Assembly: GCF_000497445.1 (NCBI RefSeq)
Contig: NZ_CM002285.1
Span: 7,003,149 to 7,036,540 of the forward strand
Source: Streptomyces roseochromogenus subsp. oscitans DS 12.976
Lineage (GTDB): Bacteria > Actinomycetota > Actinomycetes > Streptomycetales > Streptomycetaceae
Length of the DNA: 33,392 nt
Direction: 5' to 3'
Position numbers and translations under genes: made by a program. Below, one piece after another: positions 8,440-15,455 of this stretch. Numbering within the stretch: position 1 is the stretch's first letter; every line of letters starts with the position of its first letter. The notes under the pieces were generated by a model, which saw only the letters and a list, made by a program, of their open reading frames with translations, ran no database searches and was not told where the DNA came from.

Positions 8440-9489
8440 ATGGCGCAGCAGGCGTACATGACGGAGACGGCGGACGGCGGCTCGGGGCCCGAGCGACCGG
8501 GATCCCGGCTTCGGCGCCTGATGCGTCGGCTCTTCTCAGGGTGGCGCGGCGATCCACGCGTCTGGCGCCGCGGCATCGTCCTCGCGTTGCTGGCCCTGCT
8601 CCTCGCCCTGGTGATGCTGCTGCACTCGCACATCTCGAACAAGGTGGGCAACCTCGGCAGCCTGACGGAGACGTTTCTGCCCTGGCTGGGTCTCGCCGTC
8701 CCGGTGCTGCTGCTTCTCGGCCTGCTCCGGAAGTCGGCGACCGCGCTGATCGCCGTACTCCTGCCGGCGATCGTATGGCTGAACCTCTTCGGCGGGCTGC
8801 TCACCGACAAGTCGGGCTCGGGCGGCGACCTGATGGTGGCGACGCACAACGTCAACGCCGAGAACCCCGACCCCGCGGCGACCGCCCGCTCCGTGGCCTC
8901 CTCCGGCGCCGACATCCTGGCCCTGGAGGAGGTCCCGAGCAGCGCGGTGCCCGTCTACGAGACGGCGCTCGCGCCGACGTACAAGCACCACGCGGTCGTC
9001 GGCACGGTCGGCCTGTGGAGCAAGTACCCGATGACCGACGTGCAGGCCGTCGACATCAAGCTGGGCTGGGAGCGTGCGATGCGCGCCACCGTGTCGACGC
9101 CCAAGGGGCAGATCGCGGTGTACGTCGCACACATGCCCTCGGTCCGGGTGAAGGTGGAGGCCGGCTTCACCGCCCGGCAGCGCGACACGAGCGCCGACGC
9201 GCTCGGCGAGGCCATCGCCCAGGAGCCGCTGAAGCGGGTGATCCTGCTCGGCGATCTGAACGGTACGATGAACGACCGCTCGCTCAACGCGGTCACCTCG
9301 CAGATGCGCTCCACGCAGGGCGCGGCGGGCAGGGGCTTCGGGTTCAGCTGGCCGGCGTCGTTCCCGATGGCGCGGATCGACCAGATCATGGTCAGGGGAG
9401 TGGAGCCGGAGAGCTCCTGGACGCTGCCGCGCACCGGCAGCGATCACCTTCCGGTGGCCGCCCGTGTGAAGCTGGACACGTCCTCGTAA
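8440..9489 (+). CDS. Membrane-anchored endonuclease/exonuclease/phosphatase-family protein, VanJ-like
   Basis: A 349-residue protein with three hydrophobic segments near the N-terminus (about residues 45-65, 75-95, 97-115) followed by an EEP-fold catalytic domain that would face outside. EEP motifs are present: THNVNAEN (Asn/metal region), ILALEEVPSS (metal-binding Glu), the internal VAHMPS, LLGDLNGTMND (Asp/Asn pair) and the C-terminal GSDHLPVAARV (catalytic Asp-His). This layout matches VanJ/StaP proteins of Streptomyces, linked to teicoplanin resistance and undecaprenyl pyrophosphate turnover. Known: EEP enzymes hydrolyse phosphodiester or phosphomonoester bonds. Inferred: a lipid-phosphate substrate. 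The start may instead be GTG at 8410, preceded by GGGGGA; ATG 8440 has only a modest GTGAGG. Confidence 0.85.
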   Translation: MAQQAYMTETADGGSGPERPGSRLRRLMRRLFSGWRGDPRVWRRGIVLALLALLLALVMLLHSHISNKVGNLGSLTETFLPWLGLAVPVLLLLGLLRKSATALIAVLLPAIVWLNLFGGLLTDKSGSGGDLMVATHNVNAENPDPAATARSVASSGADILALEEVPSSAVPVYETALAPTYKHHAVVGTVGLWSKYPMTDVQAVDIKLGWERAMRATVSTPKGQIAVYVAHMPSVRVKVEAGFTARQRDTSADALGEAIAQEPLKRVILLGDLNGTMNDRSLNAVTSQMRSTQGAAGRGFGFSWPASFPMARIDQIMVRGVEPESSWTLPRTGSDHLPVAARVKLDTSS

Positions 9490-9583
9490 CCGGTTGGAAT
9501 ACTGGGCCTGAGAGACTTTGTTCCGCTGCTGAACTTAGAACCACGGAACTCCGCTCTCTGACTTGGAAAGGCACAGGCCCTTC

Positions 9584-10804
9584 ATGCCCCTGGCCCTGCT
9601 CGCTCTGGCCGTCGGCGCTTTCGGAATAGGTACGACCGAGTTCGTGATGATGGGCCTGCTGCCCGACGTTGCGGACGACCTGCACATCTCGATCCCCACC
9701 GCGGGACACCTGGTCTCGGCGTACGCGCTGGGCGTCGTCATCGGCGCCCCGCTGCTCGCCGCCCTCACGGCCCGTATGTCCCGCCGCACGGTCCTGATCG
9801 CCCTGATGGGACTGTTCGTCGCCGGCAACGCCCTGTCGGCGTTCGCCCCCGGCAACGGCTCCCTGCTCGCCGCCCGCTTTCTCAGCGGCCTGCCGCACGG
9901 CGCCTTCTTCGGCGTGGGCGCGGTCGTGGCGACGTCGCTGGTCCCGCCGGAGCGCAAGGCCCGCTCGGTGTCGCTGATGTTCCTCGGCCTGACCATCGCC
10001 AACATCGCGGGCGTGCCGGTGGCGACACTGATGGGCCAGCACCTGGGCTGGCGGTCGGCGTTCCTGGCCGTGAGCGTGATCGGCCTGGCCGCGATCGCCT
10101 CGCTGGCCCTGCTGATCCCGCAGGACAACGGGCATGCCGCAGCGTCGACGGGCCTGCGCGGCGAACTGGCCGCGGTGAAGTCCCTGCCGGTCTGGCTGGC
10201 GCTCGGTACCACGGTGGCGGGCTTCGGGGCGCTGTTCGCGGCGTACAGCTATGTGACCCCGATGCTGACGGGCGCCGCCGGGTACGCCGAGAGCAGCGTC
10301 ACCCTGCTGCTGGCTCTCTTCGGTGTCGGTGCGACGGCGGGCAACCTGCTGGGCGGCCGCCTGGCGGACCACTCGCTGCGGGGAACCCTGTTCGGCGGGC
10401 TGGCCTCCCTCGGCGCGGTGCTGCTCTTGTTCCCGCTGCTGATGCGGGCGGAGTGGAGCGCGGCGCTGGCGGTGGCCTTGCTGGGCCTGGCGGCCTTCGT
10501 CACGGGTACGCCGCTGCAGCTGATGGTGATGGAGAAGGCGTCGGCAGCCCCCTCCCTGGCCTCCTCCGCCAACCAGGCCGCCTTCAATCTGGCGAACGCC
10601 TCAGGAGCCTGGATCGGCGGCCTGGCCCTCGCGGCGGGCTTCGGTACGACGTCGCCCGCGCTGGCGGGTGCGATGCTCGCCGTGCTGGGGCTGGGTGTGG
10701 CGGCGGTGGCGTACGCCGTCGACCGGCGCCGGACTCCGTCGGCGGGGCGGGAGAGGCTGGTCGCCTCCCACGTGCCCGGGGAGTCGGCCGCGCTGCACCA
10801 CTGA
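9584..10804 (+). CDS. MFS transporter, DHA1 family (12 TM)
   Basis: A 406-residue inner-membrane exporter. It begins MPLALLALAVGAFGIGTTEFVMMGLLPDVADDL, a hallmark of the AraJ/chloramphenicol-resistance type of DHA1 carriers. Motif-A-like ALTARMSRRTVLIAL follows helix 2, and LAARFLSGLPHGAFFGVGAVVA matches the helix 4-5 region. Roughly twelve hydrophobic segments can be counted. The ATG at 9584 is chosen because helix 1 follows directly and GGAAAGG lies upstream, though 12 bases away; a TTG at 9563 would add seven residues. The 94 bp before it contain inverted GTTCCG/CGGAAC motifs that might form a weak stem. The stop codon lies within a 17-bp tandem duplication. The substrate is unknown. Confidence 0.9.
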   Translation: MPLALLALAVGAFGIGTTEFVMMGLLPDVADDLHISIPTAGHLVSAYALGVVIGAPLLAALTARMSRRTVLIALMGLFVAGNALSAFAPGNGSLLAARFLSGLPHGAFFGVGAVVATSLVPPERKARSVSLMFLGLTIANIAGVPVATLMGQHLGWRSAFLAVSVIGLAAIASLALLIPQDNGHAAASTGLRGELAAVKSLPVWLALGTTVAGFGALFAAYSYVTPMLTGAAGYAESSVTLLLALFGVGATAGNLLGGRLADHSLRGTLFGGLASLGAVLLLFPLLMRAEWSAALAVALLGLAAFVTGTPLQLMVMEKASAAPSLASSANQAAFNLANASGAWIGGLALAAGFGTTSPALAGAMLAVLGLGVAAVAYAVDRRRTPSAGRERLVASHVPGESAALHH

Positions 10805-10835
10805 TGTCAGATGTCAGCTGATGTCAGATGTCAGC
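10802..10835. repeat. Perfect 17-bp tandem duplication at the 3' ends of two convergent genes
   Basis: Bases 10802-10818 and 10819-10835 are identical (unit TGATGTCAGATGTCAGC). The unit itself contains two GATGTCA steps. The first copy supplies the stop codon of the MFS gene and the second copy contains the stop codon of the opposing ML-domain gene. It probably arose by replication slippage. Confidence 0.95.
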
Positions 10836-11277
10836 CGCTGTGGGCCCAGCCCGCGGGTAGTGGTCTCGGACGGAATCTGCGGCTGAAGTCCAGAGGGATG
10901 TCCAGGGCCAGGAAGTTCTTTCCGTTCCCCGTCCGTGCGCGCAGCCGGATCCGGTGCTGGGCCACCGGCACCGTCTCGGGAAGCCGAAGGAGCCACACCT
11001 GCTTCCACGGCCCGGCGGGCAGCCTCGGGTCACCCGACAGTCTCGCGCCCATGCGCGCCAGCAGATCGGGCAGCCGGTAGCTTCTGTCCAGCATCTTCAC
11101 CGGACCGAACTTCATGATCACATTGCAGGTGACCCGGGTCAGATCGACGGCTTCCTTGAGGCGGCCGCCCATCTCCCAGCGGACCTGGTGCCCGAGCCAC
11201 GGCAATGCGGGAGTCAATGTGATGTCGAAGATGTCCAGGACATAGGTGTCGTCGCTCGCGTCCTCCACCAGGCGCAT
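10831..11277 (-). CDS. ML-domain (MD-2/NPC2-like) lipid-recognition protein
   Basis: A 148-residue protein with the layout of the ML fold: DIFDITLTPALPWLGHQV (strand and Pro-rich turn), RWEMGGRLKEAVDLTRVTCNVIMKFGPVKMLD (the G-L-x-x-x-I ... V-x-x-G-x-I-x-L pattern of PG/PI transfer proteins and NPC2), LPAGPWKQVWLLRLPETVPVAQHRIRLRA (the P-x-x-G ... LP-x-x-x-P-x-x-x-Y/H-x-v pattern) and NGKNFLALDIPLDF at the end. Known ML proteins bind lipids or sterols in a beta-sandwich cavity. Differences are notable: no signal peptide, and only one Cys instead of the usual disulphide set, so it is probably cytoplasmic. The start is uncertain: ATG 11277, or GTG at 11283 or 11292. Convergent with the MFS gene with overlapping 3' ends. 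Identification is by pattern memory only. Confidence 0.65.
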   Translation of the reverse strand: MRLVEDASDDTYVLDIFDITLTPALPWLGHQVRWEMGGRLKEAVDLTRVTCNVIMKFGPVKMLDRSYRLPDLLARMGARLSGDPRLPAGPWKQVWLLRLPETVPVAQHRIRLRARTGNGKNFLALDIPLDFSRRFRPRPLPAGWAHSG

Positions 11278-11627
11278 ACTCACCTCGCTCACCCCGCGGT
11301 GCCGCGGATATGAATGTTGCCGCCGAGGCGCGTGCACGGCCCGGCGGCGACCACCGCGCCGTGCCCCCGCCGAATTGCCGCTCACGCCCTTCGTCACCCG
11401 TTCGGGTGTGGGGCAACGCCGGCAGAGGGCCGGCGGCCATGCCACGGGGGCATACGCCGACGGGAGGCGTTCGGGCGGACATCACCAGGCGGATCGGCCG
11501 GTGAAGGCGCGGACCGGCCGGTGCCGGTGAAGGCAAGGACGGCCGCCCGGACACCGGGCCGAGGCGCCTGGCGTCCGGTTCGGGCAGGGTGTGCACGGCG
11601 CGGGGGTGCCGGACAATGGTCGGGACC
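11278..11627. other. Intergenic stretch without a supported gene
   Basis: This 350-bp stretch separates the ML-domain gene from the terminator of the secreted-protein gene; both are on the minus strand, so it should hold the ML gene's promoter. Reading frames through it are Arg/Pro/Gly-rich with no recognisable motif and no consistent codon bias. Nothing else was seen. Confidence 0.6.
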
Positions 11628-11662
11628 GGAGCCCCGGCCCGATTCCGGCGGGCCGGGGCTCC
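11628..11662 (-). terminator. Strong hairpin terminator downstream of the secreted-protein gene
   Basis: A perfect 13-bp inverted repeat, GGAGCCCCGGCCC (11628-11640) and GGGCCGGGGCTCC (11650-11662), with a nine-base loop. It begins 22 bases after the stop of the minus-strand gene at 11685. No long U-tract follows, as is common in high-GC actinomycetes. Confidence 0.8.
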
Positions 11663-11684
11663 ACATCATGCAGTCGACTGCGGA

Positions 11685-12182
11685 TCAGTCGTCGTGGTCC
11701 TTGTGCTTCACCCGGAAGCTGGCGATCACTCCGTCTTCGACCTCGATGCCCTCGGGCGGGCAGGCGCGCACGCCGAAGCTGTCGCTGTGGCGTCCGACGG
11801 TGGCGATGGGGCCGCCGTTGTCGCAGACCGCCCCGCGGAAGACCTCGACGGTCTTGTCGCTGTCGTTGCGGATGTTGAGGGTCTTGGCGCCCAGGCCGCT
11901 GACTACGGTGATGCAGTCGCCGGGGTGGGAGGAGTAGGACCGCTCGTTGATCTGGATCCGGCCTTCCCGCTCCCTGCCCTCCTCACCGCGACCCTCGTTG
12001 CCCTTGCCTTCCTCGTTGCCCTTGCTCTGCGTGCCGCCGTCCCGGGGCGCGCCGGCGGCGGCCGTCGGGGCTGCCGCAGGCGCCGGGTCGGCGGCGGCGG
12101 AGGCGTAGGTGATGCCGGTCGCGACAAGAGCTGCGGCTGCTCCTACGGCAGCCGCCACCATGTTCGAACGGGCGAGATTCAT
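11685..12182 (-). CDS. Secreted protein of unknown function
   Basis: A 165-residue exported protein. The N-terminus MNLARSNMVAAAVGAAAALVATGITYASA is a Sec-type signal with likely cleavage after ASA or AAA (residues 29-31). An Ala/Pro-rich segment follows, then a highly charged low-complexity linker of Gly, Glu, Lys and Arg at about residues 53-75. The C-terminal ~85 residues look folded: INERSYSSHPGDCITVVSGLGAKTLNIRNDSDKTVEVFRGAVCDNGGPIATV and RACPPEGIEVEDGVIASFRVKHKDHDD, with three Cys. I do not recognise the family. It resembles small Streptomyces extracellular beta-rich proteins in general layout only. The start ATG at 12182 has AGGAG about six bases upstream. It has its own terminator and a long AT-richer upstream region. 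Confidence 0.85.
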   Translation of the reverse strand: MNLARSNMVAAAVGAAAALVATGITYASAAADPAPAAAPTAAAGAPRDGGTQSKGNEEGKGNEGRGEEGREREGRIQINERSYSSHPGDCITVVSGLGAKTLNIRNDSDKTVEVFRGAVCDNGGPIATVGRHSDSFGVRACPPEGIEVEDGVIASFRVKHKDHDD

Positions 12183-12590
12183 GTCTTTCTCCTGTCTTGT
12201 GTCTCAGACCGGCTCGTCAGCCGGCTCGAGATCAAAAGTACTTAGAGATGCCACATCGGCAATATCGGAAGATTGCTGACATGGTGCCGTTTGGGGCATC
12301 TATGACCCCGATCGGCACGTCGACAGAGGATCAAGTCGCCGTAGAAAATGTGGGATTGACATACTATTAGGCCTTTAGGGTGATCTCCTGACTCTCGCTC
12401 ACCCATAGTGCGGGCGTGTCGGTGCGTACGTGGCGAGGCGAGTCGTGCTAGAAGGCCCTGCCCGCCGACGTGCGTCACGTCGCCCCAGCGGCACCGCTTC
12501 GGCCCGGGTGTGGCCGTGAGCCGCCGACGTGGCCGATGACTCTCAGTCGGTAACTCCGTTACGCAGAGCCGGACTTCGAAGTCATGCAAA
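12183..12590. other. AT-richer intergenic region with inverted repeats, no supported gene
   Basis: About 400 bp, distinctly less G+C-rich than the surroundings between 12230 and 12400. It contains GATGCC (12247-12252) pairing with GGCATC (12295-12300), an inner GCAAT/ATTGC pair, and a consensus -35-like TTGACA at 12356-12361 on the plus strand without a well-spaced -10. It must hold the promoter of the minus-strand secreted-protein gene. A 115-residue minus-strand reading frame spans it but has no coding-like codon use. Confidence 0.55.
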
Positions 12591-12623
12591 AGGGGCGTGA
12601 GGTCGGCAAGACCCCACGCCCCT
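12591..12623 (-). terminator. Terminator hairpin of the sedolisin gene
   Basis: AGGGGCGTG (12591-12599) pairs with CACGCCCCT (12615-12623), then one A/C mismatch, then GGTC/GACC around the five-base loop GGCAA. On the minus strand it lies about 20 bases after the sedolisin stop codon and is followed by TTTGC. A good intrinsic terminator. Confidence 0.85.
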
Positions 12624-12643
12624 CCGTTCAGCGCGTCAGCGGC

Positions 12644-14590
12644 TCAGTGCTTCTTCGCCGCGTACGACTGGACGTAACCGTCCGCGGGCGAGCCCACGCC
12701 CGTCACGTCGTCGTAGCCCTTCGTCGCGGACAGCGAGCTGTCCTTGCCGAGGCTGCGGACCGAGTACAGCAGGCCGCCCTTGGCGTCCAGGCCGTTGGCG
12801 AAGTCCACGCGGGCGACCGCCAGGCCGGAGCCCGTCGGGTTGTCCGTGACGTCGTGGAATACACCCTTCTTGCCGTACTTGGCGTAGATCGTCGGGTTGG
12901 CGAAGCCGATCGCCTTGCCGCCGCCCGCCTCCTGGGCCAGCGCCTGGACCGCCGCGATCACCGGAGCGGCGAGCGAGGTGCCGCCGATGCGGTACTCGCT
13001 GTACTGCTGCGAGCCGTCCGGGAAGGTCTGGGTCTGGCCGACCAGGAAGCCGGTGTTCGGGTCGGCGATGGCCGCGATGTCCGGGACGACGCGGTTGCCG
13101 GAGGCGCTGTTGGCCTGCGCCAGCGCGTCCGGGACCACGCCCTTCTGGTAGTAGGGCTCGGCGACCGTCTTGCTGGTGCCGCCGCCCGCGCCCGAGGTGA
13201 AGGCGCCGGGGAAGTTCGTCCAGCTCTTGCCGTCGGCCGACAGGGTCGCCTTCTCGGTGCCCCAGCCGGTCTCCCACTGGTACGTGTCGCCCTTGCCGAC
13301 CGCCAGCGACGTACCGCCGACCGCGGTCACCCACGCCGAGTTGGCCGGGGTGTCGACCTGCTTGGTCTTGGTGTGGGCGACCTCGTCGCCGTTGTCACCG
13401 GAGGAGAAGTAGAAGCCGATGCCCTGCACCGCGCCCAGCTGGAAGACCTGGTCGTAGGCGGCCGCGAGGTCCGGGGTCTGGCTGGCCTCGACGTCGCCCC
13501 AGGAGTTGGAGACGATGTCGGCCAGGTGGTTGTCGACCACCTTGCTGAGGGAGCCCAGCAGGTCTTCGTCGTAGCAGGAGGCCGCACCGACGTAGGTGAC
13601 GTCGGCGCTGGGCGCGACGGCGTGCACGGCCTCGACGTCGAGGGTCTCCTCGCCGTACCAGCCGGCCGCCTTGCACTCGTCGGTCCTGGTGTAGGAGTCC
13701 GGCAGCGACTGGTGCAGCTGGCTGGTCTTCCAGGCCTGGTCGCCGTTCTTCGCCGCGTACGTGCCGGCGTCGAAGGCGAGGGTCGGCGAGGCGTAGGCGT
13801 CGGTGATGGCGATGCGGACGCCCTTGCCGGTGTACGTGCCGGCGCCGTAGGCGGCGCGCAGCTGCTTGCCGGTGTAGCCCTTGATCGCGTACGGGACCTT
13901 CTGGCCGTACGCGTCCGGCAGCGTGCTCGCGATCTTCGAACCGTAGTACGAGGAGAACGGCCCGGCGTTCTTGAACACGGCGTCCGGCGGCGGCAGCGTG
14001 TCGTCGTGGTTCGCCATGTGCGGGGCGTTGTCCAGGCCGGTGACGGTCAGGACGGCGTCCTTCAGAGCGGCCGGGACGGAGGCCGCCTGTGCGGGGGCGC
14101 GGTAAGTGGCCGAGCCCTTGGCGTAGTTGTGCAGCTGGGTGCCGAACGCCTTCTCGGCGGCGGCAACGTCACCGGAGACGGCGACGTAGTGCTGGGTGAC
14201 CTCGGTGACCTTCAGGCCGGCCGACGTCAGCCAGGACTTGACGGCGGACACCTGGGCCTTGGTGGCCCCGAACTGGGCCTGCGCCTTCTTGGCGCTCAGG
14301 TACTTGCCGTACAGCGGCGAGCTCGGGTCGGACACGGCCTTGGCGTAGGCGGCGAGTCCGGCCGCGTCCTTGCCGGCCAGGTAGACCCGGGCGTTGATCT
14401 GGGCGCTGTCCGAGGTCGCGCCCTTGTCCGCCTTGGCCGTGGCCCAGAGAGGCTTGGTGCCCTTCAGTGCGTTACGAGCGGGGCTGTCCGCGGCGTGCGC
14501 CGCGGGTATGCCCAGCGCCAGCGCGCCGGCGACCATGGGCAGTGTCGCTGCCATGCTCATGGCGCGCAGTTTGGCGCGGTTGGATCTCAT
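12644..14590 (-). CDS. Secreted S53-family serine peptidase (sedolisin / tripeptidyl peptidase type)
   Basis: A 648-residue exported protease. The signal peptide ends AAHA (about residue 36). A pro-domain of about 180 residues follows, with sedolisin features such as SSPLYGKYLSAKKAQAQFGA and HYVAVSGDVAAAEKAFGTQL. The catalytic domain carries the S53 residues: Glu and Asp in GEETLDVEAVHAVAP (about 310-316), the oxyanion Asp in IVSNSWGD (about 365), and the nucleophile Ser in GGTSLAAPVIAA (about 538). Near the C-terminus, HDVTDNPTGSG and GYDDVTGVGSP are the calcium-site regions of the family. The pro-domain is normally removed at acidic pH. The ATG at 14590 has AGGGGG five bases upstream; a start ten codons earlier adds no signal-like sequence. 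The function is extracellular protein or peptide breakdown. Confidence 0.95.
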   Translation of the reverse strand: MRSNRAKLRAMSMAATLPMVAGALALGIPAAHAADSPARNALKGTKPLWATAKADKGATSDSAQINARVYLAGKDAAGLAAYAKAVSDPSSPLYGKYLSAKKAQAQFGATKAQVSAVKSWLTSAGLKVTEVTQHYVAVSGDVAAAEKAFGTQLHNYAKGSATYRAPAQAASVPAALKDAVLTVTGLDNAPHMANHDDTLPPPDAVFKNAGPFSSYYGSKIASTLPDAYGQKVPYAIKGYTGKQLRAAYGAGTYTGKGVRIAITDAYASPTLAFDAGTYAAKNGDQAWKTSQLHQSLPDSYTRTDECKAAGWYGEETLDVEAVHAVAPSADVTYVGAASCYDEDLLGSLSKVVDNHLADIVSNSWGDVEASQTPDLAAAYDQVFQLGAVQGIGFYFSSGDNGDEVAHTKTKQVDTPANSAWVTAVGGTSLAVGKGDTYQWETGWGTEKATLSADGKSWTNFPGAFTSGAGGGTSKTVAEPYYQKGVVPDALAQANSASGNRVVPDIAAIADPNTGFLVGQTQTFPDGSQQYSEYRIGGTSLAAPVIAAVQALAQEAGGGKAIGFANPTIYAKYGKKGVFHDVTDNPTGSGLAVARVDFANGLDAKGGLLYSVRSLGKDSSLSATKGYDDVTGVGSPADGYVQSYAAKKH

Positions 14591-14706
14591 AGAACCCCCT
14601 GCGATGCGGTTCGCATGCATGTAGTGGTCGATACGTCATGCGTCCGCGCGCCGGCCTGCGGCGGTTCGGCCGGTGATTGGATCACACGATGGGGGTCACT
14701 CTTTCG

Positions 14707-14741
14707 ATGAACCGTTCATGCCAGGGGAATGGAATGGTCAA
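14707..14741 (-). promoter_or_regulatory. Promoter region of the sedolisin gene with palindrome and AdpA-like motif
   Basis: ATGAAC-C-GTTCAT (14707-14719) is a perfect 13-bp palindrome. Overlapping it on the minus strand is TGGCATGAAC (14723-14714), which fits the AdpA consensus TGGCSNGWWY at nine of ten positions. A -35-like TTGACC lies at 14741-14736 on the minus strand, but no good -10 is visible at normal spacing. AdpA is known to control extracellular proteases in Streptomyces; its action here is inference. Confidence 0.4.
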
Positions 14742-14822
14742 GAGAAACTCAAGTAGTCGTCAGTTGGGGCGATTTGGGCTATTTATCCTTACGGCTGTGT
14801 AACGGATGGGGTTGTCCGCTGT

Positions 14823-15455
14823 TCAAGAACGCGGTTTCGCTCCCCGCTCCTTGAGTATCTGGGCCATCACCTGAAGCTCCGACTGCTGCGCGTCGACCAT
14901 GCCCTGCGCGAGCCGCTTCTCCACATCGACGGTGCACTTGGCCACACAGCCCTCGGCCATATGGATACCGCCCTTGTGATGGTCCGTCATCAGCTGCAGA
15001 TAGAGGACCTCGGCCTGCTTGCCGTTCAGCGACTGGAGCTTCTTCAGCTCGGTGTTCGTCGCCATACCCGGCATCAGCGAGCCGTCCCCGCGCTCGGGCA
15101 TGTCACCCATGCCCATCCAGGCCATCGGCGGCTTCGCCGACACCTTCGGCAGCCCCCACAGATCCAGCCAGCCCAGCAGCATGCCGCGCTGGTTGGCCTG
15201 CGTCTGCGCGATGTCGTAGGCGAGGCGCCGCACTTCCTCGTTCGTCGTGTGGTCCCGGACGATGTACGACATCTCGACGGCCTGCTGGTGGTGCACGGCC
15301 ATGTCCCGCGCGAATCCGGCGTCCGCCGACTCCGCGTCCGGCGTCCTCGGGCCCCGGTCCCCTGAGTCCTCGGCGGCCGCATAGGTGATCGCGCCGGCCG
15401 CGACCAGCGCCGCCGCCGCGGCCCCCGCGATCCAGCCGATGTGCCGCCGCCCCAC
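14823..15455 (-). CDS. DUF305 domain protein, membrane-anchored (CopM-like family)
   Basis: A 210-residue protein with one N-terminal hydrophobic segment (IGWIAGAAAAALVAAGAITYA), so it is anchored or exported. The body is a DUF305 ferritin-like helical domain: FARDMAVHHQQAVEMSYIVRDH in the first half and LYLQLMTDHHKGGIHMAEGC in the second. These paired HH-x-x-A/G-x-x-M motifs, and nearby Met- and Cys-containing stretches (MAWMGMGDM, CVAKC), fit metal binding as proposed for cyanobacterial CopM (copper/silver). I chose GTG at 15455, which overlaps the DUF3105 stop by one base (TAGTG), indicating coupled translation. The upstream in-frame extension to 15578 runs inside the DUF3105 gene and is not family-like. 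The metal role is inference. Confidence 0.88.
   Translation of the reverse strand: MGRRHIGWIAGAAAAALVAAGAITYAAAEDSGDRGPRTPDAESADAGFARDMAVHHQQAVEMSYIVRDHTTNEEVRRLAYDIAQTQANQRGMLLGWLDLWGLPKVSAKPPMAWMGMGDMPERGDGSLMPGMATNTELKKLQSLNGKQAEVLYLQLMTDHHKGGIHMAEGCVAKCTVDVEKRLAQGMVDAQQSELQVMAQILKERGAKPRS

Noticed and set aside
9490..9583. Terminator or operator from the GTTCCG / CGGAAC and AGAGAG / CTCTCT inverted motifs
   Set aside because: The arms are short and the outer pairs are out of register by one base, so no convincing continuous stem forms.
12242..12589. 115-codon minus-strand frame in the AT-richer intergenic region
   Set aside because: No ribosome site, no GC-biased third positions, no recognisable motif, and it runs through inverted repeats.
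12584..14710. A 708-codon plus-strand open frame opposite the sedolisin gene
   Set aside because: Antisense shadow of a well-identified S53 peptidase; no ribosome site, no domains, composition typical of a shadow frame.
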